NCBI GenBank assembly: GCA_016191165.1
Contig: JACPPF010000114.1
Span: forward strand, 1-64,000
Direction: 5' to 3'
From: Planctomycetota bacterium
GTDB lineage: Bacteria; Planctomycetota; Planctomycetia; Gemmatales; Gemmataceae
Length of the DNA stretch: 64,000 nucleotides
The notes under the pieces are model-generated. The model saw only the letters and a list, made by a program, of their open reading frames with translations. It did no database searches and was not told the DNA's origin. A program made the translations under genes and the position numbers. Below, in pieces: positions 52,754-63,680 of the stretch (positions within the stretch are counted from its first letter, which is position 1; each line of letters starts with the position of its first letter).

Positions 52754-53467
52754 TCAACGCCGGCGCACCCAATCTTCAAGCGTATACCGCTCCGCGACCA
52801 GCTGGCGCACGCTCTTTGCAGGCCAGGCGGCCATCGGCTCATCCGCCTGCCAAACGTCGCGCAAGACGCCGGTCAGGATCCTCGCGTTGATCGGCAGGTT
52901 CGTAAGGAAATCCACGTGGTCCCGATCCCGACGGTATTCCGGCCTGCGCGGAGGCAACTTCAAATAGCGGCCAACGGGGCTCACGTCAAACGAGTACAGG
53001 ATCGTCCCGTGATGCAACAAATGCGTGCGCTTGCGCTGCTGGGCGTTGCCGGAGAACTTGCGGTCAGCCAGCGCGAGATCGCTGATGCCCTGAAGGGCCA
53101 GTGGGGAAGCGTGGGGCGCCAGTCCAGCCAAGGTGCGGCCCAGGATGAAACGGAAGGATGCGTGAAGTTCGCCAAGCGTAGGATCGCGCTCGAAGCGAAG
53201 AACCAGGCTGTAGAGCAGACACCCCTCGCCCAGCAGCACGCTGCCGCCGCCGCTCGATCGGCGCGCGATCGGTACACCATCGGCACGGCAGACGTCTTCG
53301 TGCACCTCGTCCGCCAGACGCCCGCCGGCGCCGAGCACCACGCCCGGTCGCGGCCAATGCCACAGTCGCAGCACCTCCGGTCCTTCCGCCTCGGCGTCAA
53401 GCAGCAATGCCTCGTCGAGTGCCAGATTCTCGGCAAGGGTCGGAAGCGTGCATTCGAGAAACCTCAT
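52754..53467 (-). CDS. Lipoate-protein ligase A family protein
   Basis: This 237-residue protein has the biotin/lipoate ligase fold: RRSSGGGSVLLGEGCLLYSL matches the lipoate-binding RRxxGGG loop, and LALADRKFSGNAQQRKRTHL matches the KxSGNAQ motif with the catalytic Lys. It attaches lipoate or transfers octanoyl groups to E2 and GcvH proteins. At this length it could be LplA, LipM or LipL; sequence alone does not decide. It is a single gene with no operon partner. Confidence 0.87.
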   Translation of the reverse strand: MRFLECTLPTLAENLALDEALLLDAEAEGPEVLRLWHWPRPGVVLGAGGRLADEVHEDVCRADGVPIARRSSGGGSVLLGEGCLLYSLVLRFERDPTLGELHASFRFILGRTLAGLAPHASPLALQGISDLALADRKFSGNAQQRKRTHLLHHGTILYSFDVSPVGRYLKLPPRRPEYRRDRDHVDFLTNLPINARILTGVLRDVWQADEPMAAWPAKSVRQLVAERYTLEDWVRRR

Positions 53468-53967
53468 GCGGGTTGTTATAGGACGGCCGTCCGAGCCTGA
53501 AGCGGGAGCGAACGCGGGCCTTCCTTCGCTCAGGCTTCCGGATCGGACGCGGCGTATCTGACCGCATTTCGATACCCAAAAATTGGAGGGAAAAGTCCTA
53601 TTTTACCAGGGAAAACGTACTTTTTTATGGTTGGCTTTTTGCCAGAAGGTCGTTATCATCGAGCCAGCGAATTGCCAAGTTCGCGGTACGGAAGAAGGGT
53701 AAACCATTTCTTTCAGGAGACTTTTTTGTTTTTAGTGTCTCGGCGCCCATTGCCGAGCGACCCCGTCAACGGCTGGAAGATCCGCACGTGGGCCTGGGCT
53801 GGCGGCGGATCGGGTTTTTCTTGGGTTCTACGTGCATTCCGCGGCAAGAGGGCCGGGCTTTTTCCGCCCGGGATTCCATCGCAAGCCAGCATCGCTTTTT
53901 GCCGGCGGTAAGTGAAGCCTCTTATTCACCTTGAGTAGGCTTTGGCACGGAAAGGTTTGGAATTCTC
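53468..53967 (+). promoter_or_regulatory. Long 5' region and promoter of the RRM gene
   Basis: No convincing ORF lies in this 500-base gap. TTGGCT (53631-53636), a 17-base spacer and TATCAT (53654-53659) form a good promoter, giving a leader of about 300 bases to the RRM gene. Such long leaders are common on cold-induced RNA-binding protein genes, but I recognise no defined motif. Confidence 0.5.
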
Positions 53968-54348
53968 ATGGCGAAGAACATCTACGTCGGCAACCTGGCC
54001 TGGGGCGTCACCAGCGACGACCTGCTCGAACTGTTCAGTCAGTACGGCAAGGTCCTGAGCGCTCAGGTCATTTCCGACCGCGAAACCGGGCGCTCGCGCG
54101 GCTTTGGTTTCGTCGAAATGGAAAGCGAGGAGGAAGCCCAGAAGGCCATCGAGGCCCTCAACGGCTTCACGCACGAAAACCGCCAGCTCACCGTCAACAT
54201 CGCCAAGGAACGCGAGGACCGCGGCGGTGGCGGCGGCGGTGGTGGAGGCCGTGGCGGCGGCGGCGGGTACGGCGGCGGAGGTCGCCGCGGCGGAGGAGGA
54301 GGCTACGGCGGGGGCGGCTACGGCTCCGACCGCGGACGACGCTACTAA
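53968..54348 (+). CDS. RRM RNA-binding protein with Gly-rich tail
   Basis: This 126-residue protein has one RRM domain (residues 3-80) with RNP2 (IYVGNLAW) and RNP1 (RGFGFVEM), followed by a tail of Gly with scattered Arg and Tyr (GGYGGGGRRG). It resembles cyanobacterial Rbp proteins and plant glycine-rich RNA-binding proteins, which act in cold adaptation as RNA chaperones. The long leader suggests post-transcriptional control. Single-gene unit. Confidence 0.94.
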   Translation: MAKNIYVGNLAWGVTSDDLLELFSQYGKVLSAQVISDRETGRSRGFGFVEMESEEEAQKAIEALNGFTHENRQLTVNIAKEREDRGGGGGGGGGRGGGGGYGGGGRRGGGGGYGGGGYGSDRGRRY

Positions 54349-54365
54349 TGCCCGTCATCCACCAA

Positions 54366-54399
54366 GCCCGGAGGTGAGCGCAGCGAACCTCCGGGATCG
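54366..54399. repeat. GAGCGCAGCGA-loop palindrome downstream of the RRM gene
   Basis: CCCGGAGGT (54367-54375) and ACCTCCGGG (54387-54395) form a perfect 9-base stem with loop GAGCGCAGCGA. This is the intergenic copy of the family also seen at 23791, 58834 and 63471. Confidence 0.85.
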
Positions 54400-54585
54400 C
54401 TTTCGCCCGCGCCGGTGTCCTAACGCCGCCGCGGGTTTTTCGTTTGTCGACATCTACAATTGACAATCGGCAATTTCCAATTTCAAATCGTCGGGGAAAG
54501 CGGCCAGGAAAAACACCTTGGTGTACCCGGCCTCTCTGGGTTTGTTACAATAGACTTGGCCGAATCGTTTACGCGCGGGGAGACC

Positions 54586-54999
54586 ATGGCCAAGAAGAAA
54601 CCAACCCGCCGGCGGTATCAGGTTTTTCTGAGCCACGCAACCACCGACAAGTGGCTCGCCAAGACGCTTTGTGAAAAGATCGAACAGACCGGCGCGGCCA
54701 CGTTTCGCGATGACCGCGACATTCAGGGCGGCAACGACATTCCCGATGAGATTCGCCAGCAGATCACGAGATCCGATGAGTTTGTCGTGCTTTTGACTCC
54801 CGATTCGATTGGTCGCCAGTGGGTGCAAACGGAAATTGGCGCGGCCTGGTTGCTTCAACTGCGAATCGTGCCGATACGCTGCCATGTTCCCGTCGATCAT
54901 ACGCCGGATATCATCAAGGAAAAAAAGTCGATCAGTTTGAATGAATTCGACGATTACTTGAAACAACTCGGGGCGCGGGTCCGGAGCGATCATGGCTAA
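54586..54999 (+). CDS. TIR domain protein (catalytic Glu present)
   Basis: This 137-residue protein is nearly all TIR domain: YQVFLSHATTDKWLA (strand A), TFRDDRDIQGGNDIPDEI (BB loop), DEFVVLLTPDSIG and WVQTEIGAAWLLQ, with E83 at the position of the NADase Glu. It is preceded by GGGGAG and overlaps the next TIR-like gene by 8 bases. The overlap suggests that the two products are made together and may form a heteromer. NAD cleavage in defence is the known role of many bacterial TIRs; here it is inferred. Confidence 0.82.
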   Translation: MAKKKPTRRRYQVFLSHATTDKWLAKTLCEKIEQTGAATFRDDRDIQGGNDIPDEIRQQITRSDEFVVLLTPDSIGRQWVQTEIGAAWLLQLRIVPIRCHVPVDHTPDIIKEKKSISLNEFDDYLKQLGARVRSDHG

Positions 55000-55558
55000 G
55001 GTACGCAAATTTTGTGACGCTTATGTCGCACACTCAGCACGGGATGTCGAGTTGGCGGCGCATGTCGCCGAGGTGTGTCGGGCGCGCGGACTTGAGCCGA
55101 TGCTGGACCGGGACTTGCCCACCGGCCCGGCGGCGAGCGACGCGTTGCGTCGCGCCCTGGCCGAGAGCCGCGCTTTGATCCTGATTGTGTCGAATCCGGA
55201 GCTTTCGTCCGACTTGTTGGTTCGCATTGGCGCGGCATGGGCCGTCAAAAAGCCGGTTTACGGGCTGCTGACGGAAACCGCCATGAACCCGATCCCCACG
55301 GTTCTGCATGGCGTTGAACTCTATCCGTATGAGCGGGTCGAGGACGTCGTCAATGCGATCAAGGCCCGAAGCGAGCAATGGTCCGAGGACGATCGCGCCT
55401 ACCTGGCCAAGGCGGTCGCCGACCTCGGCCGGTCCGTGGACACCCTGCTGTTGCAATCCCCCGACCTGCAAGAACTGGAAAAGCGTTTCAAGAAACATGT
55501 TCGCAAGTCGATTTCGACGGAACAACTCATGTCCGAACTCTTGAGGCTCCCGCGGTAA
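54992..55558 (+). CDS. TIR-like protein lacking the catalytic Glu
   Basis: This 188-residue protein has the same fold as its neighbour: CDAYVAHSARDVELAAHV, GLEPMLDRDLPTGPAASDAL and ALILIVSNPELSSDLL, but the segment LLVRIGAAWAV aligns with VQTEIGAAWLL and has R78 where the catalytic Glu should be. It is therefore probably a non-enzymatic partner or regulator. The C-terminal third is helical (YLAKAVADLGRSVDTLLLQS) and may mediate assembly. It is translated from an overlapping start and ends 100 bases before the LysR gene. Confidence 0.72.
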   Translation: MAKVRKFCDAYVAHSARDVELAAHVAEVCRARGLEPMLDRDLPTGPAASDALRRALAESRALILIVSNPELSSDLLVRIGAAWAVKKPVYGLLTETAMNPIPTVLHGVELYPYERVEDVVNAIKARSEQWSEDDRAYLAKAVADLGRSVDTLLLQSPDLQELEKRFKKHVRKSISTEQLMSELLRLPR

Positions 55559-55600
55559 TCGCCCAAGGCGACATCCCACCATTTCGGCATCGTACTATCA

Positions 55601-55636
55601 TTTTTTTTAATCGAACATCCCATTGTTATTAAAAAA
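55601..55636. promoter_or_regulatory. AT-rich inverted repeat upstream of the LysR gene
   Basis: TTTTTTTTAAT (55601-55611) and ATTAAAAAA (55628-55636) are inverse copies, and an outer pair ACCATTTCG / CGAAATGGT surrounds them. Such AT-rich dyads are typical LysR-type operators. Confidence 0.45.
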
Positions 55637-55657
55637 CGAAATGGTATGATAAGGGCC

Positions 55658-56650
55658 ATGCAACTGGAATCCCTCAAAACCTTCTGCGACGTCGTTCGCC
55701 AGCGCAGCTTCTCGCAAGCGGCGCGCGAGGGGGGCATCACGCAGTCGGCGGTGAGCCAGATTGTCTCGCAACTCGAAAAGCGCATGAACGTTCAACTCAT
55801 CGACCGCTCCACGCGGCCGTTGCGATTGACGCCCCTGGGTCTGAGTTATTACGAGGGGGTCAAGGCGTTACTTGAACAATACGACGAACTCGAAGCGAGT
55901 ATTCGTCACGCCCGCAGCGAGATTGTCGGCAATGTGACGGTGGCGGCGATCTATTCCGTCGGCCTGAGCGACATGGGGCAATTCGTCCGGCGTTTTCAGT
56001 CCGCCCTGCCGCGCGCCCAGGTGCATATCGACTACCTGCATCCGGATCGCGTTTACGAGCGCGTTCAGGATGGCAGCGCCGACCTTGGCCTGGTGTCGTT
56101 CCCCAAGAAGACATCGAGCCTTGCAGCCATCGCCTGGCGTGACGAGGAGATGGTCCTCGCGTGCGCGCCGAAACATCCGCTGGCTAGCCGGCTGGCGGTC
56201 GCGCCTCGTGAATTGAACGATCTGGCCTACGTGCATTTCGACAAGGACCTCGTGGTGCGGCGCCGCGTCGATCGCTTTTTACGCGAGCACCAGGTCTCCG
56301 TGGACGTCGTTGCTCAGTTCGATTCAATCGAGAACATCAAGCAGGCGGTGGCGATCGGCGCCGGCGTCGCCCTGTTGCCCGAACCGACCTTGCGCGGCGA
56401 AGTCAAATCGCATACGCTGGTCGCTCTGCCCCTTTTCGGCTGCCATTTCACCCGCCCTCTGGCGATCATTCATCGCCGCGGGCATCGCCTCAGTGCGGCG
56501 GCGAAACGCTTCATGGATCTGCTCCTGGAACCAGAAGTCGTTAGTTCGCAATCCAACGGTCAGGACGCCTCACGCCCATCTCCCGTTGCCCATCCCAAAG
56601 CGCCGGCGCGCGGCGCCAATGGCTCGGCCGCACGCTCGATTCAAGGATAA
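55658..56650 (+). CDS. LysR-family transcriptional regulator
   Basis: This 330-residue protein has an N-terminal winged HTH ([20 protein letters not shown] with [17 protein letters not shown]) and the two-lobed LysR effector domain ([28 protein letters not shown]). The C-terminal 35 residues are Pro/Ala-rich and poorly structured. AAGG lies 4 to 5 bases before the ATG at 55658; upstream in-frame ATG at 55646 is possible. It is 7 bases before gltB in the same direction, so it probably regulates glutamate synthase, although most LysR genes are divergent from their target. Confidence 0.88.
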   Translation: MQLESLKTFCDVVRQRSFSQAAREGGITQSAVSQIVSQLEKRMNVQLIDRSTRPLRLTPLGLSYYEGVKALLEQYDELEASIRHARSEIVGNVTVAAIYSVGLSDMGQFVRRFQSALPRAQVHIDYLHPDRVYERVQDGSADLGLVSFPKKTSSLAAIAWRDEEMVLACAPKHPLASRLAVAPRELNDLAYVHFDKDLVVRRRVDRFLREHQVSVDVVAQFDSIENIKQAVAIGAGVALLPEPTLRGEVKSHTLVALPLFGCHFTRPLAIIHRRGHRLSAAAKRFMDLLLEPEVVSSQSNGQDASRPSPVAHPKAPARGANGSAARSIQG

Positions 56651-56657
56651 CCTCACC

Positions 56658-59600
56658 ATGAGCACGCACGCACCCGGCCCTCAGGGCCTGTATGATCCCG
56701 CCTACGAACATGACGCCTGCGGCGTCGGTTTCGTCGTCGATTTGAAGAACCGCAAGTCGCACGACATCGTGCACAAGGCGCTCGAAATCCTGTGCAATCT
56801 CGAACATCGCGGCGCGTGTGGCTGCGAAGAAAACACCGGCGACGGCGCGGGCATCCTGATCCAGATGCCACACCGCTTCTTCGCCAAGGAAGCCGAGCGG
56901 CTGAAGTTCAAGCTACCCGAGCCAGGCGATTACGGCGTCGGCGTAATCTTTCTGCCACAGGATGATGGCGCGCGCGCACGTTGTGAGAAAATGATCGAGA
57001 CCATCGTGCGCGACGAAGGCCAGCGCGTCCTCGGCTGGCGCACCGTGCCGACCAACAACCAACCAATCGGCCCGACGGCGCGGCGCAGCGAACCGGTCAT
57101 TCGGCAGGTGTTCATCAAAAAATTCAGCGGGCTGACGTCGGCATCGCTTCAGGACGGGGACGGAAGACTGCCCCAGGACCCGCTGGCTTTTGAACGCAAG
57201 TTGTATGTCATCCGCAAGCAGATCGAAAGCGCCATCAAGCACTCGAACATTCCGCAAAAGGAGATGGTCTACCTGCCGAGTCTGTCCTCGCGCACGCTCA
57301 TTTACAAGGGCATGCTGCACGCTCCGCAGGTGGAGCCCTATTTCCCCGACCTCCTCGATCCAACCCTGGAAACGGCCCTCGGCCTGGTTCATTCACGTTT
57401 CAGCACGAATACGTTTCCCAGCTGGCCGCGCGCCCATCCGTATCGCTACGTCGCGCATAATGGCGAGATCAACACGCTGCGCGGGAACATCAACTGGACC
57501 CACGCGCGCGAAAGCATGCTGGCGTCCGATTTGTTTGGGCCCGACATCAGGAAAATCCTTCCGATCATTGACGAGACTGGAAGCGACTCCGCGATGTTTG
57601 ACAACGTTCTCGAAATGCTCGTCCTGACCGGCCGGTCGCTGCCTCATGCGATCATGATGATGATCCCGGAACCGTGGTCCGGCGACCCGACCATGAGCGC
57701 CGCAAAGAAGGCGTTCTACGAATATCACTCCTGCCTGATGGAGCCGTGGGACGGCCCCGCGTCAATCGCCTTTACCGACGGCACCTGCATCGGCGCCATT
57801 CTCGACCGCAATGGGCTGCGGCCGTCGCGCTATTACGTCACCAAGGACGATCTGGTCATCATGGCATCCGAGGTCGGCGTGCTCGATATTCCGCCCGAAC
57901 GCATCAAATCGAAGGGCCGCCTGCAACCGGGTCGCATGTTCCTCATCGATCTTGCCCAGGGTCGCATCATCGACGACGAGGAATTGAAGGAAGGCATGGC
58001 CGCCGAGCGTCCCTACGCCGCCTGGCTCGAGGAGAACCTCGTCGATCTGGAGGACCTCCCCGAAGCGCCCGCGCCGCATGAGCCGGATCACGACACGGTG
58101 CTCAAGCGTCAGCAAGCATTCGGCTACACCGCGGAGGACGTGCGCATCCTCATGACGCCGATGGCCAAGGACGGCACCGAAGCAATCGGCTCGATGGGCA
58201 ATGACGCCGCCCTGGCCGTGCTCTCGGATCGGCCACAGCTCCTTTACAATTATTTCAAGCAGCTCTTCGCTCAGGTGACGAATCCGCCCGTCGATTGCAT
58301 CCGCGAAGAGTGCATCATGTCGATGGCCACCACGATCGGCCGAGAGTACAACCTCCTGAACCCGACACCGCAGACCGCCCGGCAGATCAAACTGCACTCG
58401 CCAATTCTTTTGAATCACGAACTGGACAAGCTTCGGCAACTCGAAAGTACGACCCGCGGCCGGTTCAAGTCGGTCACCTTGCCGATCCTGTACAACCCCA
58501 AGGAAGGCGCCGCCGGCCTGGAACGCGAATTGAACGCCCTGTGTCGGCAGGCAAGCTCAGCCATCGCACGCGGCGTCGAGTACATCATCCTTTCCGACCG
58601 GGCCGTTGGCGTCAACTATGCGCCGATCCCGGCCTTGCTCGCCGTCTCGGCCGTCCACCATTACCTGATTCGCGAAGGGACGCGCACCCAGGTTAGCCTC
58701 GTGCTTGAAAGCGGCGAGCCACGTGAGGTTCATCACTTCGCCCTGCTCATCGGCTACGGCGCCGGGGCCATCAATCCCTATCTGGCATTCGAAACGATCG
58801 AGGATTTGATTCGGCAAGGCCACATCACGGCGAAGCCCAGGGATGAGCGAAGCGAACCCCTGGGATCGGATCGCCTATCCCAGGGGCTCGCTGAAAAAGC
58901 AATCAAGAACTACGTCAAAGCCATCGACAAGGGCGTCATGAAAGTGATGTCCAAGATGGGTATCTCCACGGCCCAGAGTTATTGCGGCGCCCAGATATTC
59001 GAGGCGATTGGCCTGAGCCAGGAAATCGTCGGTGAGTATTTCGCCGGCACCCCCTCGCGCGTCGGCGGCATCGGGCTGGACGTCATCGCCCAGGAAATGC
59101 GGGCTCGCTACGACCACGCCTTCACCGAACGGCCCACCAACGGCAAGACGCTCGATGTCGGCGGCCACTACCAGTACCGCCGCGAAGGCGAAGCCCACCT
59201 CTTCAATCCCGAAACGGTCCATAAACTCCAATACGCCTGCCGCACCGGCAACTACAAGGTCTTCAAGGAATACTCGAAACTCATCGACGATCAATCGGCT
59301 CAGGTTTGCACGCTGCGCGGCCTGATGACGTTTAGCCGCGACGCGCAGCGGAGCGAGGTCCCCATCGACGAGGTCGAGCCGATTGAATCGATCATGAAGC
59401 GTTTCAAGTCCGGCGCCATGTCCTACGGCTCCATCAGCCAGGAAGCGCACGAAACGCTCGCCATTGCGATGAACCGCATCGGCGGTAAAAGCAACACCGG
59501 GGAAGGCGGCGAAGACCCGGCACGCTACGAATGGACCAACGACCGCGGCGACTCCAAAAATAGCGCCATCAAGCAAGTCGCCTCCGGCCGCTTCGGCGTG

Positions 59601-61361
59601 ACCAGCGAGTATCTGGTCAAGGCCAAGGAACTGCAAATCAAGATGGCCCAGGGCGCCAAGCCGGGCGAAGGCGGCCAGCTTCCGGGCCACAAGGTCTATC
59701 CGTGGATTGCCAAGGTGCGCCTGTCCACGCCCGGCGTCGGCCTGATCTCGCCTCCTCCTCACCATGACATTTACTCCATCGAGGATTTGGCCGAGCTGAT
59801 CCACGACCTCAAGAACGGCAACGAGAACGCCCGCATCAGCGTCAAGCTGGTTGCTGAAGTTGGCGTCGGCACCGTCGCGGCGGGCGTGTCCAAGGCGCAC
59901 GCCGACGTCGTCCTGATCTCGGGCCACGACGGCGGCACGGGCGCCTCTCCCCTTACCAGCATCAAGCACGCCGGCGCCCCCTGGGAACTCGGGCTCGCGG
60001 AAACCCAGCAAACGCTGGTGCTCAACGATTTGCGCAGCCGGATCGTCGTCGAGGTGGATGGCCAACTCAAAACCGGACGCGATGTCATCATCGGCGCCCT
60101 GCTAGGCGCGGACGAGTTCGGCTTCGCCACCGCCCCGCTTGTCGCGCTCGGCTGTATCATGATGCGCGTCTGCCATCTCAACACCTGCCCCGTTGGCGTC
60201 GCCACCCAGGACCCCAAGCTGCGAAAAAAATTCACCGGCGACCCCGAACATGCCGTCAACTTCATGCGCTTCATCGCCCAGGAGGTGCGCGAGTGGATGG
60301 CCAAACTCGGCTTCCGAAACTTCAACGACATGATTGGCCACAGCGAGCTGCTCGACCATCACAAGGCCATCGATCATTACAAGGCGTTCGGTCTCGATTT
60401 TAGCGCGATCTTCGCCCGACCCAAAGTCGCCGACACGGTGGGCCGATATTGCACCGATACGCAAAAGCACGGCCTGGAGAAATCGCTCGACAAGACCGAG
60501 TTGCTCAAGATTTGCGAACCCGCCCTGGCCCGTAAGGAGAAGGTTCAGGCTACGCTGCCGATTCGCAATACCCATCGCGTCGTTGGCACCATCACCGGCG
60601 CCGAACTGACGCGCCGCCATGGCGCCCGGGGACTTGACGACGACACGATTCGACTGCATTTCCAGGGATCGGCCGGCCAAAGCTTCGGCGCCTTCCTGCC
60701 GCGCGGCATGACGTTGACTCTCGAAGGCGACGCCAACGATTACGTCGGCAAGGGCCTCTCCGGCGGCAAGATCATCGTCTATCCCCACCGCGACGCGACT
60801 TTCGTCGCGGAGGATAACGTCATCATCGGCAACGTCGCTTTCTACGGCGCCACCGCCGGCGAAGCCTACATCCGCGGGCTGGCGGGCGAACGCTTCTGCG
60901 TGCGCAACTCCGGCGTCAACGCCGTCGTCGAGGCCGTCGGCGATCACGGGTGCGAATACATGACCGGCGGCCGCGTTGTGGTCTTGAGTTCCACCGGCAA
61001 AAACTTCGCCGCCGGCATGTCCGGCGGTATCGCCTACGTTCTCGACGAGCGCGGCAACTTCGATCAACGCTGCAACAAGGAGATGGTCAAGCTCTACCAA
61101 CTTGAAGACGCCGACGAAATCGACGAGGTCCGGACGATGATCCAGAAACATGCCGATTACACTCAGAGCTTCCGCGCCTGGCAAATCTTGACGCACTGGG
61201 ACGAAATGGTCTCCAAGTTCGTGAAGGTCTATCCCAACGACTATCGCCGCGTCATCGAGACCCAAAAACGCTTCAAGGCGCAAGGGCTTGCCGACGAGGA
61301 AGCCATCATGGCGGCGTTCGAGGAAAACGCGCATGATACAATGCGCGTGGGAGGGAAATGA
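56658..61361 (+). CDS. gltB: Glutamate synthase large subunit
   Basis: This 1567-residue enzyme makes glutamate from glutamine and 2-oxoglutarate. C21 ([13 protein letters not shown]) is the N-terminal nucleophile of the glutaminase domain after propeptide removal. The FMN barrel shows [28 protein letters not shown] and [17 protein letters not shown], and the [3Fe-4S] ligands are C1166, C1172 and C1177 ([15 protein letters not shown]). The C-terminal beta-helix (GFAL domain) is complete. Residues about 726-746 ([15 protein letters not shown]) come from a palindromic repeat in frame. It starts 7 bases after the LysR gene and is followed by hicBA, then gltD. Confidence 0.96.
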   Translation: MSTHAPGPQGLYDPAYEHDACGVGFVVDLKNRKSHDIVHKALEILCNLEHRGACGCEENTGDGAGILIQMPHRFFAKEAERLKFKLPEPGDYGVGVIFLPQDDGARARCEKMIETIVRDEGQRVLGWRTVPTNNQPIGPTARRSEPVIRQVFIKKFSGLTSASLQDGDGRLPQDPLAFERKLYVIRKQIESAIKHSNIPQKEMVYLPSLSSRTLIYKGMLHAPQVEPYFPDLLDPTLETALGLVHSRFSTNTFPSWPRAHPYRYVAHNGEINTLRGNINWTHARESMLASDLFGPDIRKILPIIDETGSDSAMFDNVLEMLVLTGRSLPHAIMMMIPEPWSGDPTMSAAKKAFYEYHSCLMEPWDGPASIAFTDGTCIGAILDRNGLRPSRYYVTKDDLVIMASEVGVLDIPPERIKSKGRLQPGRMFLIDLAQGRIIDDEELKEGMAAERPYAAWLEENLVDLEDLPEAPAPHEPDHDTVLKRQQAFGYTAEDVRILMTPMAKDGTEAIGSMGNDAALAVLSDRPQLLYNYFKQLFAQVTNPPVDCIREECIMSMATTIGREYNLLNPTPQTARQIKLHSPILLNHELDKLRQLESTTRGRFKSVTLPILYNPKEGAAGLERELNALCRQASSAIARGVEYIILSDRAVGVNYAPIPALLAVSAVHHYLIREGTRTQVSLVLESGEPREVHHFALLIGYGAGAINPYLAFETIEDLIRQGHITAKPRDERSEPLGSDRLSQGLAEKAIKNYVKAIDKGVMKVMSKMGISTAQSYCGAQIFEAIGLSQEIVGEYFAGTPSRVGGIGLDVIAQEMRARYDHAFTERPTNGKTLDVGGHYQYRREGEAHLFNPETVHKLQYACRTGNYKVFKEYSKLIDDQSAQVCTLRGLMTFSRDAQRSEVPIDEVEPIESIMKRFKSGAMSYGSISQEAHETLAIAMNRIGGKSNTGEGGEDPARYEWTNDRGDSKNSAIKQVASGRFGVTSEYLVKAKELQIKMAQGAKPGEGGQLPGHKVYPWIAKVRLSTPGVGLISPPPHHDIYSIEDLAELIHDLKNGNENARISVKLVAEVGVGTVAAGVSKAHADVVLISGHDGGTGASPLTSIKHAGAPWELGLAETQQTLVLNDLRSRIVVEVDGQLKTGRDVIIGALLGADEFGFATAPLVALGCIMMRVCHLNTCPVGVATQDPKLRKKFTGDPEHAVNFMRFIAQEVREWMAKLGFRNFNDMIGHSELLDHHKAIDHYKAFGLDFSAIFARPKVADTVGRYCTDTQKHGLEKSLDKTELLKICEPALARKEKVQATLPIRNTHRVVGTITGAELTRRHGARGLDDDTIRLHFQGSAGQSFGAFLPRGMTLTLEGDANDYVGKGLSGGKIIVYPHRDATFVAEDNVIIGNVAFYGATAGEAYIRGLAGERFCVRNSGVNAVVEAVGDHGCEYMTGGRVVVLSSTGKNFAAGMSGGIAYVLDERGNFDQRCNKEMVKLYQLEDADEIDEVRTMIQKHADYTQSFRAWQILTHWDEMVSKFVKVYPNDYRRVIETQKRFKAQGLADEEAIMAAFEENAHDTMRVGGK
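58834..58892. repeat. GAGCGAAGCGA-loop palindrome in frame inside gltB
   Basis: CCCAGGGAT (58836-58844) and ACCCCTGGG (58856-58864), one mismatch, enclose the loop GAGCGAAGCGA. An inverted partial copy (ATCCCAGGGGCTCGCT, 58877-58892) follows. It adds about 20 residues to GltB without breaking the frame. Confidence 0.82.
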
Positions 61362-61362
61362 C

Positions 61363-61602
61363 ATGAAATTCACAGTCCTATTGACGCCCGACATGGAAGA
61401 TGGTGGCTATGTTGCCGAGTGTCCCACGATTCCGGGCTGCGTCAGCGAAGGGGATACGGTCGAGGAGGCACTGACCAACATCAAGGGCGCGATCGAAGGA
61501 TGTCTTGAATCGCTGGCCGCCAATCAGCAGGCGCTGCCGGAAGACCAACCAATGATCGTGGCGACAGTGGACGCGGAGATTCCGAATCCGGTGGGCGTGT
61601 AA
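61363..61602 (+). CDS. hicB: HicB-type antitoxin
   Basis: This 79-residue protein is a HicB-like antitoxin of the short, RNase-H-like type (LLTPDMEDGGYVAECPTIPG with VSEGDTVEEALTNIKGAIE). It starts 1 base after the gltB stop and its TAA overlaps the ATG of hicA. In this order (hicB before hicA) the antitoxin is made first. It lacks the longer C-terminal DNA-binding part of some HicBs, so promoter control may come from the glt operon. Confidence 0.88.
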   Translation: MKFTVLLTPDMEDGGYVAECPTIPGCVSEGDTVEEALTNIKGAIEGCLESLAANQQALPEDQPMIVATVDAEIPNPVGV

Positions 61603-61823
61603 TGCCGATACTGCCTTCGATTCATTGGCGCGACGTTGTCAACGCCTTTGCCAAGGCGGGCTGGCAACATGACCGTTCGCGCAGCAGCCATTACATCATG
61701 ATTCGTCCCGGGCGGCCCGGCTTGTTGTCGGTTCCGATGCACAATCCCGTCAAGCGCGGGACGCTGCGAAAACTGATTCGGGAAGCGGGAATGACCGTAA
61801 AGGAGTTTGTCGATTTATTGTAA
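61602..61823 (+). CDS. hicA: HicA-type mRNA interferase toxin
   Basis: This 73-residue protein has the HicA dsRBD-like fold: WRDVVNAFAKAGWQHDRSRS, SSHYIMIRPG (H30 is the probable catalytic His), VPMHNPVKRGTLRKLIREAG and a terminal MTVKEFVDLL. It cuts mRNA when not bound by HicB. The pair is placed between gltB and gltD, which normally lie together. Confidence 0.9.
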   Translation: MPILPSIHWRDVVNAFAKAGWQHDRSRSSHYIMIRPGRPGLLSVPMHNPVKRGTLRKLIREAGMTVKEFVDLL

Positions 61824-61877
61824 CCGGTCGCCACGCAGACGAGAAATGGTCACAACCCCTTTTGAGGGTCCTGAATA

Positions 61878-63440
<1,563 letters not shown>

Positions 63441-63470
63441 CGCGAGAACCGACCTTGCACCAGCGCCCAA

Positions 63471-63505
63471 GCCCCGGCATGAGCGCAGCGATTGCCGGGG
63501 GTTCC
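63471..63505. repeat. GAGCGCAGCGA-loop palindrome after gltD
   Basis: CCCCGGCAT (63472-63480) and TTGCCGGGG (63492-63500) form an 8-base stem around loop GAGCGCAGCGA. It abuts the decayed integrase fragment. Confidence 0.8.
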
Positions 63506-63680
63506 CGCCGCCCTTCTCCCACACCGCCCTCGGCAACATCACCCCGCGATCCTTGGCCCCCTGGCCCTGACGCACCATGATCTGGTTCCGCGCCAGATCG
63601 ATGTCCTTCACTCGCATCGTCCGTAGGACCTGATCGAGCAGCCGCGACGGTCGGGGCCAGGGAATCTCGCCCGGTTCGCG
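63505..63680 (-). pseudogene. Fragment of an integron-type tyrosine recombinase
   Basis: On the minus strand a frame reads MRVKDIDLARNQIMVRQGQG followed by AKDRGVMLPRAV, which matches the beta-strand region of integron integrases (RVKDIDxxxxxIxVRxGKGxKDR). Just before it is REPGEIPWPRPSRLLDQVLR, like an N-terminal core-binding segment with the middle deleted. No catalytic His/Arg/Tyr box remains, and the palindrome at 63471 ends it. It is a remnant, not a working recombinase. Confidence 0.55.

Noticed and set aside
53627-53911. 94-codon plus-strand ORF before the RRM gene
   Set aside because: No ribosome binding site or family likeness, and it lies downstream of the RRM promoter in what is better explained as a leader.
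58875-60065. Minus-strand ORF of 396 codons inside gltB
   Set aside because: Antisense to a conserved FMN domain; no recognisable motif.
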